Below, piece after piece: positions 36,017 to 44,535 of a stretch of DNA of 64,000 nt (its first letter is position 1; every line of letters begins with the position of its first letter). A program made the translations under genes and the position numbers. This stretch comes from Croceimicrobium hydrocarbonivorans (GTDB taxonomy: Bacteria; Bacteroidota; Bacteroidia; Flavobacteriales; Schleiferiaceae): assembly GCF_014524565.1 (NCBI RefSeq), contig NZ_CP060139.1, forward strand, positions 2,673,501 to 2,737,500. Reading direction: 5' to 3'. The notes under the pieces are model-generated. The model was not told the DNA's origin, did no database searches, and worked only from the letters and a program-made list of their open reading frames with translations.

Positions 36017-37534
36017 TTAGCGGTTTCTCTGATCGGCGCCGGTAGTTCCGAGGATGATGTTTTGGTTAGCACGACTTCCGAACTCTCTTTCATTGGGATC
36101 ATTACCCGGATCGATGGTGCCTGGACCGCCATAAGCGCGGAAGTAAAGCTCCTGTTTCCAGTCAGGACTATTGATTTCGCCAATAGCGGTGGAATGGATC
36201 AATTTGAAGATTTGGGTAGATGGCTCAAACTCTCCAAAAATGAAAATCTTATTGTTTTGAGGCACCGCATAAGCTGTGGTAACATTGTCGTATTGCCAGA
36301 TAATATAGGGAGGCATATTAGGCTCCATGTCTCGTCTCTCTACTTGACTGGGTTTACCGTACATCAACCAAACCCGACCGCGATCCGTTTTATAGCCTTT
36401 GCTGAGTCCGGAGGTGAATAATTTATTAGCCACCAGGATTTCCTTATGGTAATCTTCCCAAGCTTCTTTTGGGGCTAATGGTTTGCGATTTTCCCAAAAA
36501 GCGAAGAAGTATTTTTTCATCAATTCTTCATCTGCGGAAGCGAGTAGGTTTTCCTGAATTCTTTGTTCGCGTTCGCTGGAAATAGGGTAGAGGTAATCCA
36601 TAAATTTCACAATCGAATCCAAATTGCCTAATTGATCTACCCAAGATCCGCTAACTGCACGATCTTCGAAGGAACCAGCAATGATTTCTCTTTCATCGCC
36701 ACGACGGTAGAAGAAGTTGTCCTGCTTGATGATTTTCTCTCCCTTGGAGTCGATGGCCTCAATTACCAATAAGTAATTTCCACTAGGGAGTTTGCTAATA
36801 TCAATTTGACCCAGAATAGGATTTACAACACTGGCCTTTGCGCGTTGAAAACCTCCGAATTGCGAAAGCACTCGTCCATCTGCTTCATTTTGGAGGTAGT
36901 AGCGAATTAGGAAACTTTCATCGGCCCCTAATTTTTCATCCAGATTATAGAGCTCATTGTAAAAGGCTAATCGATTAAGACCTTGCGGAATAAAAGGGGT
37001 GCCGGTGCTGATAATAGGGTACATGGCATAACCGGAGCGAGTGTAGGCGGCTTTTAAGTTTTCAGTGGCAGGCTTAAAGTCCTCCAAATAAACTACCTGA
37101 GAATGATCAGGGAAGTTTTTAGTAATGGTGAGTTGTAATGGACGGTCGATATGATAATCTTCTTCGGCATCGTTTATATCCTGAATATCCATTTTGAGGC
37201 GATATTTTCCTTTGTTGAGGAAGAAACGCTTTTGATGATAGAGTAGTTCTTGCAGATTAGCGGTGTCCTTATAGGCGGGGCTTAGGATGCGGAAACGATC
37301 GGCACTCACTACTGAATCTCCTTTGTAAACAGCGATAGTTACTTCCAGTCCACCTAAAAAGCTTCCATTTGCTTGTTTTAGATAATCGAGGCTTTCACTA
37401 CCAATACCAAAATTTATTTCGATGTAGTTTTCACGTTCTCCGGTCATGAATTCATTGAGGGAGATGTAAAGATTGGTGGTTTTGGCCTGTAAAAGGGAGG
37501 AAGACAGGAGGATGAGAAGTAGAAAACGCCGCAT
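36017..37534 (-). CDS. GWxTD domain-containing protein
   Basis: Placed at the ATG 37532-37534, where the signal peptide MRRFLLLILLSSSLLQA begins. This protein of about 505 residues has several beta-sandwich repeats followed by the C-terminal GWxTD domain region (FFAFWENRKPLAPKEAWEDY and GLSKGYKTDRGRVWLMYGKP). Such proteins are widespread exported proteins in Bacteroidota without a settled role. It ends 9 bases before the acyltransferase start on the same strand. Confidence 0.85.
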   Translation of the reverse strand: MRRFLLLILLSSSLLQAKTTNLYISLNEFMTGERENYIEINFGIGSESLDYLKQANGSFLGGLEVTIAVYKGDSVVSADRFRILSPAYKDTANLQELLYHQKRFFLNKGKYRLKMDIQDINDAEEDYHIDRPLQLTITKNFPDHSQVVYLEDFKPATENLKAAYTRSGYAMYPIISTGTPFIPQGLNRLAFYNELYNLDEKLGADESFLIRYYLQNEADGRVLSQFGGFQRAKASVVNPILGQIDISKLPSGNYLLVIEAIDSKGEKIIKQDNFFYRRGDEREIIAGSFEDRAVSGSWVDQLGNLDSIVKFMDYLYPISSEREQRIQENLLASADEELMKKYFFAFWENRKPLAPKEAWEDYHKEILVANKLFTSGLSKGYKTDRGRVWLMYGKPSQVERRDMEPNMPPYIIWQYDNVTTAYAVPQNNKIFIFGEFEPSTQIFKLIHSTAIGEINSPDWKQELYFRAYGGPGTIDPGNDPNEREFGSRANQNIILGTTGADQRNR

Positions 37535-37592
37535 AAAATTGAGTTTTGACCAATGATCTACGAAGATAGACGTAAAAAGAAGCAAATGGTTG

Positions 37593-37622
37593 TTTGCTCG
37601 GGCTAAAAAAATTTTACATTTG
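37593..37622 (+). promoter_or_regulatory. Promoter of tRNA-Ser
   Basis: TTTG (37593-37596), an 18-base spacer and TACATTTG (37615-37622) fit the Bacteroidota housekeeping promoter consensus, 40 bases before the tRNA. Confidence 0.7.
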
Positions 37623-37661
37623 CAGCCCAAATTTCAGAAACCTGGTCAATCCAGTTTCTAA

Positions 37662-37746
37662 GGAGAGATGGCAGAGTGGTCGAATGCGGCGGTCTTGAAA
37701 ACCGTTGAGGGTCACACCTCCGGGGGTTCGAATCCCTCTCTCTCCG
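37662..37746 (+). tRNA. tRNA-Ser(UGA)
   Basis: A complete class II tRNA. The acceptor stem GGAGAGA (37662-37668) pairs with TCTCTCC (37739-37745). The anticodon loop CTTGAAA lies on a CGGT/ACCG stem and reads TGA. The long variable arm expected of tRNA-Ser is present, as is the T loop TTCGAAT. CCA is not encoded. The gene flanks an integrase, so its 3' half is the likely integration target. Confidence 0.95.
37724..37746 (+). other. Probable left attachment site (attL) within the tRNA 3' end
   Basis: The T arm and acceptor 3' strand of tRNA-Ser adjoin a tyrosine-integrase gene 270 bases away, the usual layout for tRNA-targeted elements. No second copy of this 23-base segment is visible elsewhere in the window, so the core sequence and right end are not established. 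Confidence 0.4.
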
Positions 37747-37776
37747 CATAGATACAGTAACAAATTGTATCAAAAT

Positions 37777-37808
37777 GCTCAAAACCAAGGTTTTGGGCAT
37801 TTTTTTTT
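37777..37808 (+). terminator. Rho-independent terminator after tRNA-Ser
   Basis: GCTCAAAACC (37777-37786) pairs with GGTTTTGGGC (37789-37798), followed by a run of T residues. Confidence 0.75.
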
Positions 37809-37862
37809 GCTTTCAACCTGTATCAAAAAACACCGTTTTGTACCCCTTTTGGGTTGCTTAGC

Positions 37863-37897
37863 GGCTTGCTTTTTTTCAAAACCCAAAAAAGCAAGCC
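37863..37897. other. 13-base perfect inverted repeat upstream of the integrase
   Basis: GGCTTGCTTTTTT (37863-37875) and AAAAAAGCAAGCC (37885-37897) form a hairpin with a 9-base loop. It could be a bidirectional terminator insulating the element from the tRNA or part of the attachment/regulatory region. Confidence 0.5.
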
Positions 37898-38015
37898 AGC
37901 AATGTGACAAAACGATACATAATGATACGAAAATCAAATAGTTACGATTGGTTTTTTAGGTCGAAGTTTGGCACTTTTGAAAATGAAATGGAGGGCTTAA
38001 TGAACATTAAGTCGT

Positions 38016-39263
38016 ATGTTAAACGAAAGGTCAAATTACTCGCTGGTGTTTTACATCAGCCGCACTCGTCCAAAGAAAAATGGTGAGTGTCCAATCTATC
38101 TGAAGATCAACATTAATGGGGGAAAAGCCAGTTTTCCCATCAAGCGCCATGTCCTTCCGGAACAGTGGTCAGCAGAGAAAAGTTGCATGAAGGGACGTTC
38201 CCAGGAGGCACAAACCTTCAATAAGTACCTTGACGCTATTAGATTGAGGGCTAACAAGTTATACAATGAATTGCTTGTAAGTTATGCGGAGGTAACTGCA
38301 CCGATGCTTAAAGATGCTATTCTGGGTACTAATTCAGCCCGTCCTAAGACCATTATCACCGTTTGGGATGATCACGTAGAGAAGCTCAAATCACTGGTTG
38401 GCAAGGAATGCACCTATCCAACCATGCAGAAGTATCGCACGGCTAGAAATCACTTCCAGGAGTTCCTCAAAAAGAAGTATCGGGTTCACGATGTTAGTGT
38501 CAAACGTGTGGATCACGAGATGATCGAGGCTTTTGAACATTTCCTTAAAACAGAGAAAGGGTGTAACTACAACACTAGCATCAAGTTTCTTCAAAACCTC
38601 AAGAGGATTACTACTATTTGTATCAGTAACGGCTGGCTGGTGAAGAACCCCTTCATGAATAAGAGTCTCTCATTAAAAGAGGTAGCACGTCCCTACTTGA
38701 ATGAAGAAGAGCTCAACCGACTGATGGGACTTGAAATCAAAATGGATCGTTTAGATCGTGTGAGAGACTTCTTCTTGTTTGCTTGTTTCACTGGCCTCTC
38801 TTATGCCGATGTAAAGAAGCTCACTCGAGAAGAAATCGAATTCACCGAAGATGGCTACTGGATCAAAACCAGAAGACGTAAGACTGGAGGAAAGGCCAAT
38901 ATTCCTCTGCTCGAAGTGCCCTGGAAGATTATCATGAAGTACAATCCACATTTTGAGGAGCTCTTTCCAACTGACAAGGTGCTTCCGGTGATGAGCAACC
39001 AAAAGTTGAATGCATACCTGAAAGAGGTGGCCGATTTGGCCGGTATCACGAAGAAGCTGAGTTACCACATTGCTCGACACACTTTTGCGACCACTGTAAC
39101 CATGTTAAATGGTGTTCCTATTGAAAGTGTGAGTAAGATGCTTGGCCACAAGAATATCACCTCTACGCAACACTACGCGAGAATTATTGACCAGAAGGTA
39201 TCCGAAGACATGAAGATGCTTTCGAGTCGCTTAGAAAGGAAAATAAATATGAATTGGGCATAA
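38016..39263 (+). CDS. Tyrosine-type site-specific integrase (IntDOT-like)
   Basis: A 415-residue recombinase with the Bacteroidota layout. An N-terminal arm-binding domain (residues 1-100, YLKININGGKASFPIKRHVL) is followed by a SAM-like core-binding domain (about 110-220) and a catalytic domain with the HxxR box SYHIARHTFATTVTM and LGHKNITSTQHYARI with the nucleophilic Tyr. The first catalytic Arg position reads FTGLSYADV, with Ser instead of Arg, as reported for IntDOT of CTnDOT. It lies next to tRNA-Ser and should integrate and excise the element. A hairpin follows the stop. Confidence 0.93.
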   Translation: MLNERSNYSLVFYISRTRPKKNGECPIYLKININGGKASFPIKRHVLPEQWSAEKSCMKGRSQEAQTFNKYLDAIRLRANKLYNELLVSYAEVTAPMLKDAILGTNSARPKTIITVWDDHVEKLKSLVGKECTYPTMQKYRTARNHFQEFLKKKYRVHDVSVKRVDHEMIEAFEHFLKTEKGCNYNTSIKFLQNLKRITTICISNGWLVKNPFMNKSLSLKEVARPYLNEEELNRLMGLEIKMDRLDRVRDFFLFACFTGLSYADVKKLTREEIEFTEDGYWIKTRRRKTGGKANIPLLEVPWKIIMKYNPHFEELFPTDKVLPVMSNQKLNAYLKEVADLAGITKKLSYHIARHTFATTVTMLNGVPIESVSKMLGHKNITSTQHYARIIDQKVSEDMKMLSSRLERKINMNWA

Positions 39264-39272
39264 TAAAAAAGA

Positions 39273-39300
39273 GGCCGGTGAGCTCAAGGGCTTACCGGCC
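39273..39300 (+). terminator. Hairpin after the integrase gene
   Basis: GGCCGGTGAGC and GCTTACCGGCC form an 11-base stem (one G-T pair) 9 bases after the integrase stop. There is no strong T run, so it may attenuate rather than terminate. Confidence 0.55.
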
Positions 39301-39311
39301 ATTACTTACTT

Positions 39312-39533
39312 ATGGAAGATACTTTTAAGATTAGATCCTATGGGTTCCAGGAGTTGGCAACCTTGTATTTGCCAAACATTCAACCAAGGAGCGCTTCATT
39401 GAGGCTGAGGGCCTGGTTGGAAAGAAATACGGCTCTATACTCTAAGTTGCTAGAATTGGGTTTCTTCAAAGGTTGTAAGATTCTTACTCCCGAAATGGTA
39501 CGAGAAATTGTCTCAGTAATCGGGGAGCCATAG
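39312..39533 (+). CDS. DUF4248 family protein
   Basis: A 73-residue protein: FKIRSYGFQELATLYLPNIQ, SASLRLRAWLERN and ILTPEMVREIVSVIGEP match the DUF4248 family found in Bacteroidota mobile elements. The shape suggests a small helix-turn-helix-like DNA-binding protein, but no function is proven. It lies between the integrase and the convergent NACHT gene, so it may control the element. Confidence 0.75.
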   Translation: MEDTFKIRSYGFQELATLYLPNIQPRSASLRLRAWLERNTALYSKLLELGFFKGCKILTPEMVREIVSVIGEP

Positions 39534-39536
39534 TTA

Positions 39537-41903
39537 TTACTCTTTCAATTTAGCCTTAATTGGTTCATTTACAATCTCGGCAAATGAAGGAATTGCTCTA
39601 ATCTTCTTCTTTAGCTTTCGTTGTATTGATTTTAGATCCTCATTCCTTTTGAACTCTTTAGGTAAGTGCTTCAAGATTCTTTTCAGATGAGTGTCGTAGG
39701 TTGCTAATAGGTTAAGGTTCTTTAAACTCGACGTAGAAACCAATTTTTCTAATCTTTCGAAACTTTGAAAATCATCTGAGGCTAAAATACCGGAAGTAAG
39801 ATAAAGCATGTACTCTAAGTTCTCATCGTCTTTATTAGCTTCTAACCTTTGAATATTGCTATCAAACCAATTTTCCAATGGCTTTTGCAAGGTAACAGAC
39901 CAATAATTGTGCATGAACCACCCTCCCAATATTTGCATTAACCCGTAGGTCGAGAAGTTTTTCCAGAAATCAAAGTGTTCGTCTTGTTCAACTTCTATTT
40001 TGTTTACTGCTTTGTAGGTATTCTGAAGCCCTGTTTCAATTCCTTTCTCTCTGGCTTCAATGGGGGTGTTATATAAAGCTTGTAGTAACTTTCCTATACC
40101 ACCAATATTAGTAATTGTCTCAGAGAGAGTTTGAGGAGAACTATGGCTTAGGATATCATTAAGCAATTGAGGAGCATCCTTACTCATTCCAGCAAAAAAG
40201 ATCGCCACGTTTTGCCACCAGAGGTCATTAAACTTATCCACAAAAAGGCTTCTATCTGCCTGTCTATGGTGAAATATTTCAAATGCAGTAAAATATTCCT
40301 GGAAAGATTGATGCTTGAATTCTATCTCTTCTTTATCATTCAAGTACAATAGGCCAATTTGGTCTAGGAGCTCATTTAGCATTTTGCTAGACTCTAATGA
40401 CTGCCCTCTTTCCAAAGCATAATCACTTATGAGCTTCTCGACTTCACCTCGAGGCATACTCCTCTTTAGTGAAACATGGAATGACTTGGCGATATGACAA
40501 AGAATTCTATGTTTTGCTCCAGACTCGATTAAATCAAAAGAGTCTTGCGCGGTAACCTTTCCAATGAGTAGATTGACAAAATTTTCATAAAGATCTGAGA
40601 TAGTAGCAGGAATCTCAACCTCTTTTTCATCAAAAAGAATAGTTATCAAGGCAATAGTGAGAGGGGTCTTTGGTAATTTTTCAAGTATCTCGGAATCCTT
40701 TAAAGATTTTAATAGTGACTTTGATTTAATGACATTTTCACCAAAATAATTGTAAAGGAATGATTCGACTTGTTCCCTATTCAAATCATTTATTTCTAGA
40801 TAACGGAAACCCGCTGTTTCACAATTATGAAATAAATAATCAGAGGGACGAGATGAACAAATCACCCTGATCTCTGGAAAGTTTGTCTTGAATTCTCCAA
40901 TTGCGTCTAATGCTTTCTCTTTTAGGTCTAATTGAGGTAATTCATCTAGTGCATCTATGAAGATGACGCAACTATTAGTCTTGAGTATTTGACTGACATC
41001 AATAGACAAGTCTTCAAGCCAGTCCTTACTGAAGAAATACTCTAAAGCCTTTTCTAGGTCAAAACCAGTAGAAGCTACTTCTTTAAAAGTTAGAATAACA
41101 GGGTAAAATTCCGTGTGATTTCTGAGCGAATTTTGAGTAATAATCTCATTCGACAATGATTTAAATAAAGTAGATTTACCACTACCAGGCTCACCAATAA
41201 TTATCGAATTGTCCGGAATGGTGATAATTGTGTTAGATTTTTTTCCAACCCACTTTATTGATCCATCTTCGTTAGTAATCCTCTCACTCAGCTTAGGTTC
41301 AATAATGCTGTTTAAGAATTTCTCTGATTTTTTATCATCAATACTCAAAGATTTAACCAATGAATCACTTTTAATCCTTTCTTGAATTCTTTCAACATAT
41401 TTCTTGTACTGTTTGGAGCCCTGTAACCAATACTTTGGGTAATATTTATCAATAAAATAAACGAGTTTTTCATCATCCCAAAAGTCAATATTCGCCTTCT
41501 TTTCAGCATTACCATTGAATATTTTGTTCTTAGCTCCTGATGAAAAGTGCTGGTTAGTAACTACTTTGACTTTGTTAATTGGTATTGTCTTAGTCTGATG
41601 TAAGGACTTATACGGATATTCAAAGCATTCGGCTACCTGATCGTCAATTTCCTTGACCACTCCGGCACTTCCACTTACCTTCCCTTTCTTCACTACAAAG
41701 GCAATCCAATCCTTTTTGCCCTCTATATCGTCCATCTTGGAGCAGACGAGATCCTTACCATACTCTGGTTCATTTCCCTTTTCATGAGTAATAATCACAT
41801 CAGAATATCCTAATTCAGGAAGTAGTTCTTCAAGAAGCGTATGGATCTCAGTTTCCTTCTTTATGCTATGCAGATATGCTAATTTCTCTTCTTTATTGGT
41901 CAT
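39537..41903 (-). CDS. Mrr-like nuclease-domain/NACHT (STAND) NTPase, putative anti-phage defence
   Basis: A 788-residue protein. Residues about 1-150 look like a restriction-endonuclease-type IV/Mrr-like fold (ELGYSDVIITHEKGNEPEYG, KDLVCSKM, WIAFVVKKGKVSG), although the usual E/QxK is degenerate. A NACHT NTPase follows, with Walker A GEPGSGKSTLF (near residue 236) and Walker B CVIFIDALDELPQ. The C-terminal 350 residues are helical and repeat-like, probably the sensor. Avs/bNACHT defence proteins share this order. It is the only reverse-strand gene in the element and looks AT-richer than its neighbours, so it is likely separately acquired cargo. Confidence 0.8.
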   Translation of the reverse strand: MTNKEEKLAYLHSIKKETEIHTLLEELLPELGYSDVIITHEKGNEPEYGKDLVCSKMDDIEGKKDWIAFVVKKGKVSGSAGVVKEIDDQVAECFEYPYKSLHQTKTIPINKVKVVTNQHFSSGAKNKIFNGNAEKKANIDFWDDEKLVYFIDKYYPKYWLQGSKQYKKYVERIQERIKSDSLVKSLSIDDKKSEKFLNSIIEPKLSERITNEDGSIKWVGKKSNTIITIPDNSIIIGEPGSGKSTLFKSLSNEIITQNSLRNHTEFYPVILTFKEVASTGFDLEKALEYFFSKDWLEDLSIDVSQILKTNSCVIFIDALDELPQLDLKEKALDAIGEFKTNFPEIRVICSSRPSDYLFHNCETAGFRYLEINDLNREQVESFLYNYFGENVIKSKSLLKSLKDSEILEKLPKTPLTIALITILFDEKEVEIPATISDLYENFVNLLIGKVTAQDSFDLIESGAKHRILCHIAKSFHVSLKRSMPRGEVEKLISDYALERGQSLESSKMLNELLDQIGLLYLNDKEEIEFKHQSFQEYFTAFEIFHHRQADRSLFVDKFNDLWWQNVAIFFAGMSKDAPQLLNDILSHSSPQTLSETITNIGGIGKLLQALYNTPIEAREKGIETGLQNTYKAVNKIEVEQDEHFDFWKNFSTYGLMQILGGWFMHNYWSVTLQKPLENWFDSNIQRLEANKDDENLEYMLYLTSGILASDDFQSFERLEKLVSTSSLKNLNLLATYDTHLKRILKHLPKEFKRNEDLKSIQRKLKKKIRAIPSFAEIVNEPIKAKLKE

Positions 41904-42049
41904 AGGCTGTGAATTCAGGTTAAGTAGGCTGTTATTTAGTTACAAATTGGCGTTTAAAGTAATCTATATTCATTGTTATTACAACAAGTTCATCTCACCA
42001 TTTTATTTGAAGAAATCTTCGCTTTCACAATCATGTGAAATCATTGAAG

Positions 42050-42271
42050 ATGCAGCACGACCATAGTCTTTCTTTTGCTACTACCGCTTCCGGCATGCTC
42101 GGAGGTCTGTCCCGAGCCTTGTCGGAGCAATTTTCCAACACGACCATCACATTTCCAGGTGTCATTGACGTAGCTGCTTATGCAGTGGTCAGTGCTAGTG
42201 TGGGCTATTGCGTAAAAGTGGCTATGGATCTCATCTATCAACGATTCCGCAAAGGGAAAGATACAAAGTGA
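42050..42271 (+). CDS. Small membrane protein, first gene of the element's main operon
   Basis: A 73-residue protein from the ATG at 42050 (a GTG at 42035 is also in frame). It has one hydrophobic helix (AAYAVVSASVGYCVKVAMDL) and a basic C-terminus (RFRKGKDTK). It shares no recognisable family. It begins the forward operon that runs to 59104; the stop overlaps the next GTG start. Confidence 0.6.
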   Translation: MQHDHSLSFATTASGMLGGLSRALSEQFSNTTITFPGVIDVAAYAVVSASVGYCVKVAMDLIYQRFRKGKDTK

Positions 42272-42753
42272 GAAGCGTTCTAGCCATAGGAATTATAGGT
42301 GGACTTCTCTATTGGGGGAGTCGAGCACTGAGTGCCAAACGATTGAGTGATAAATCGGTGGTGCGCACACTTAATCCGCGTATTGCGAAGATCACCTTTG
42401 CCGGAATAACTTTGGCCACGGATATCTACGTGGACAATCCCACCAATGTCAGTGTCCAAATCACCAAACCGGTGATTACAATCACTACTGGTGGCAAGTA
42501 TGTCGCTTCTAGTGTTCCTACTCGAGATCAATTTACCATCGCACCCTTAAATCAAACTTCTTTGGGTGTGGCTCAAGTGGAAGTGCCTTGGAGCGCTCTA
42601 ACCCCCTACATCTCTAATCTGGTAAGCAGAATTCCGGCATTGGTGCGCGGTGGCAACACTAGCATTCAATCCCTCAACCTTCCTCTGGAATACCGCTACT
42701 CGGTGTATGTGAACGACATCTTTTACGAATCAACTCCTGAACGACTGGTATGA
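42268..42753 (+). CDS. LEA14-like membrane-anchored protein
   Basis: I place the start at GTG 42268, which overlaps the previous stop (GTGA); the longer frame from 42208 runs through the upstream gene. The protein of about 161 residues has an N-terminal membrane helix (LAIGIIGGLLYWGSRAL) followed by an LEA_2-like beta-sandwich (FAGITLATDIYVDNPTNVSV, LPLEYRYSVYVNDIFYES). It would expose a small beta domain on the far side of a membrane. In this operon a virion or envelope role is possible; this is inference. Confidence 0.65.
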   Translation: MRSVLAIGIIGGLLYWGSRALSAKRLSDKSVVRTLNPRIAKITFAGITLATDIYVDNPTNVSVQITKPVITITTGGKYVASSVPTRDQFTIAPLNQTSLGVAQVEVPWSALTPYISNLVSRIPALVRGGNTSIQSLNLPLEYRYSVYVNDIFYESTPERLV

Positions 42754-44528
42754 AAGCACGATTTGAAATAGGATCTATAACCAGCGGTTATCGCACCATT
42801 CGTGACGGAAGGAAGTATGATCATTTCTTTCCTAAACCAGAAGTTTCCGATCGAATCATCATTGAAGATGGTGAGGTTGAAGACACCGTTGATTTGATGA
42901 AACGTGTGGTTTGGCGATACATCGATGATACCAAAGCCATAGCCCAGCATTTAAAAGGAGAATCTAAAACCCAGACCAGCCAGAATATCTGGGATTTCCT
43001 CTACCATCACATACAGTACAAGCTGGATAAACGTGGCCTGGAACAACTAAGACGACCTGCTCGGAGCTGGGCAGATCGCACGGAAGGAATCGATTGTGAT
43101 TGCTTCTCCATTTTCGCCAGCTCGATCCTCACCAATTTGAAAATCCCTCATTCTTTTCGGATCACCAAATACGGTGGTGACCACTTCCAACATGTGTATG
43201 TGGTAGTTCCCAACGGAACCGGAAACATCATCATCGACCCTGTGCTCTCCCGCTTCAACTACGAAAAACCTTTTTCAGAACATAAAGATTTTGATATGAA
43301 CCTTTCCGGTATAGACGTGGCTGTGCTGAGCGGCCATGATGACGAGCTCAGCGATGTATTACTTGGTTTTCCTGACTTTGATGAATTAGGAAATGCGAGT
43401 GAAGAGCAACAGTTGGATGCGATGTATCGCTATTTGGTTTCTACCCGAAATGCAGTAGCAGCAAATCCAAATCACATCGCTCACATCGAGGATCCCCAGG
43501 CATTCTTAAAAATGCTGGATTATGCCATTCAGTATTGGTACACCGACAAACGAGACGAAGCGCTTGAAGTACTCGCACAAAATGAAGAGAAACTCAATCT
43601 TAAGAATGGATTTTCCGGCTACGAGGATGACTGGGATTGGGATGATGATGCGCTAGGTGCTGCCCGAAGAGGCTTCTTTAAACGCATTGGTGATTTCGCG
43701 AAGAAAGTAGGATCAGGCATCAAGAACGTAGCGCAGAAAGTGGGTAAAGCCATCGTCCGCTATAATCCACTAAGCGTAACTGCTCGACTTGGATTCTTAG
43801 CTGCCATGAAGCTCAATTTGAAGAAGATGGCTTCTAAGCTTAAATGGGCGTATGCTACTCAATCACAAGCCGCTGCGAAAGGTGTTTCGGCTAATGAGTG
43901 GCGTAAGGCTAAAACGGCTCTATCCAAGATTGAAAGTCTTTATGCTGATAAGCTTCAAGGAAAACGAAGCGCATTGAAGGATGCCATTCTAAAAGGACGT
44001 GCAGGTGGACTTAACGGGGAACTGCATCCGGATGCCTATGATTTGAGCGGATTGGGTGAACCTATTTCCATGACTGCTGCGGTGGCTGCTGCTACTCCAG
44101 TTATTGTAGCTGCCATTAAGATCCTAAAGGACTCCGGTCTATTCTCACCTGGGGAGGATACCTCTACCAATAATCTTCAGGCCGAGGCTGCATCAGCTCA
44201 ACAAACCTCTAACGTACCAAGCAATGTGAGCATTCCAACAAATGCTCCCTCAATGCCCATCGTGCAAGCCAGTGTTCCTCCCATTGCCCCTCCACAATCT
44301 ACTGCACCTCCTGCAACGCAGGGGGCATCAGGTGGCGGAATCATGGCTTTTGTCAAGAACAATCCAGCAGTGGCTGCCCTGGGAGCAGGTGCAGTACTCA
44401 TTGGTGGTTACATGCTGCTAAAACCTAAAAAGAAAACCTCTCGGGGATTATCGGGAACCCGTAAAACTCCCACCAAAAGGACCTCCACAAAACGCAAAAG
44501 CACAATCAAAAAAGTAACGCTTAAATAA
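42750..44528 (+). CDS. Transglutaminase/papain-fold protein with amphipathic helix and C-terminal membrane anchor
   Basis: A 592-residue protein. Residues about 50-170 match the transglutaminase-like cysteine-protease fold, with a Cys118-His148-Asp163 triad seen in GIDCDCFSIFASSI, GGDHFQHVYVVV and NIIIDPVLS. Around residues 310-350 a strongly amphipathic basic helix (FFKRIGDFAKKVGSGIKNVA) resembles membrane-active viral segments. Near the end come a Pro/Ser/Thr-rich linker, a membrane helix (AVAALGAGAVLIGGYMLL) and a Lys-rich tail. Protease, transamidase or peptidoglycan-remodelling roles are all possible. An ATGA overlap links it to the upstream gene. In a virion context it could be a maturation or entry factor. 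Confidence 0.6.
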   Translation: MKARFEIGSITSGYRTIRDGRKYDHFFPKPEVSDRIIIEDGEVEDTVDLMKRVVWRYIDDTKAIAQHLKGESKTQTSQNIWDFLYHHIQYKLDKRGLEQLRRPARSWADRTEGIDCDCFSIFASSILTNLKIPHSFRITKYGGDHFQHVYVVVPNGTGNIIIDPVLSRFNYEKPFSEHKDFDMNLSGIDVAVLSGHDDELSDVLLGFPDFDELGNASEEQQLDAMYRYLVSTRNAVAANPNHIAHIEDPQAFLKMLDYAIQYWYTDKRDEALEVLAQNEEKLNLKNGFSGYEDDWDWDDDALGAARRGFFKRIGDFAKKVGSGIKNVAQKVGKAIVRYNPLSVTARLGFLAAMKLNLKKMASKLKWAYATQSQAAAKGVSANEWRKAKTALSKIESLYADKLQGKRSALKDAILKGRAGGLNGELHPDAYDLSGLGEPISMTAAVAAATPVIVAAIKILKDSGLFSPGEDTSTNNLQAEAASAQQTSNVPSNVSIPTNAPSMPIVQASVPPIAPPQSTAPPATQGASGGGIMAFVKNNPAVAALGAGAVLIGGYMLLKPKKKTSRGLSGTRKTPTKRTSTKRKSTIKKVTLK

Positions 44529-44535
44529 ACATCTC

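Larger units (their letters stand above)
37751..37928. repeat. GATAC/GTATC repeats between tRNA and integrase
   Basis: The pentamer occurs as GATAC at 37751, 37914 and 37924 and as GTATC at 37767 and 37820. Two copies extend to TGTATCAAAA (37766 and 37819). These could be integrase arm-binding sites; that is a guess from position and spacing. Confidence 0.4.

Noticed and set aside
37904-38086. Short forward frame overlapping the integrase start
   Set aside because: It lies in another frame across the integrase leader and N-terminus, has no family resemblance and no start signal; the integrase frame is well supported.
42208-42267. N-terminal extension of the LEA14-like protein
   Set aside because: The extension overlaps the previous gene for 60 bases; the GTG at 42268 gives a GTGA overlap and starts directly before the membrane helix.
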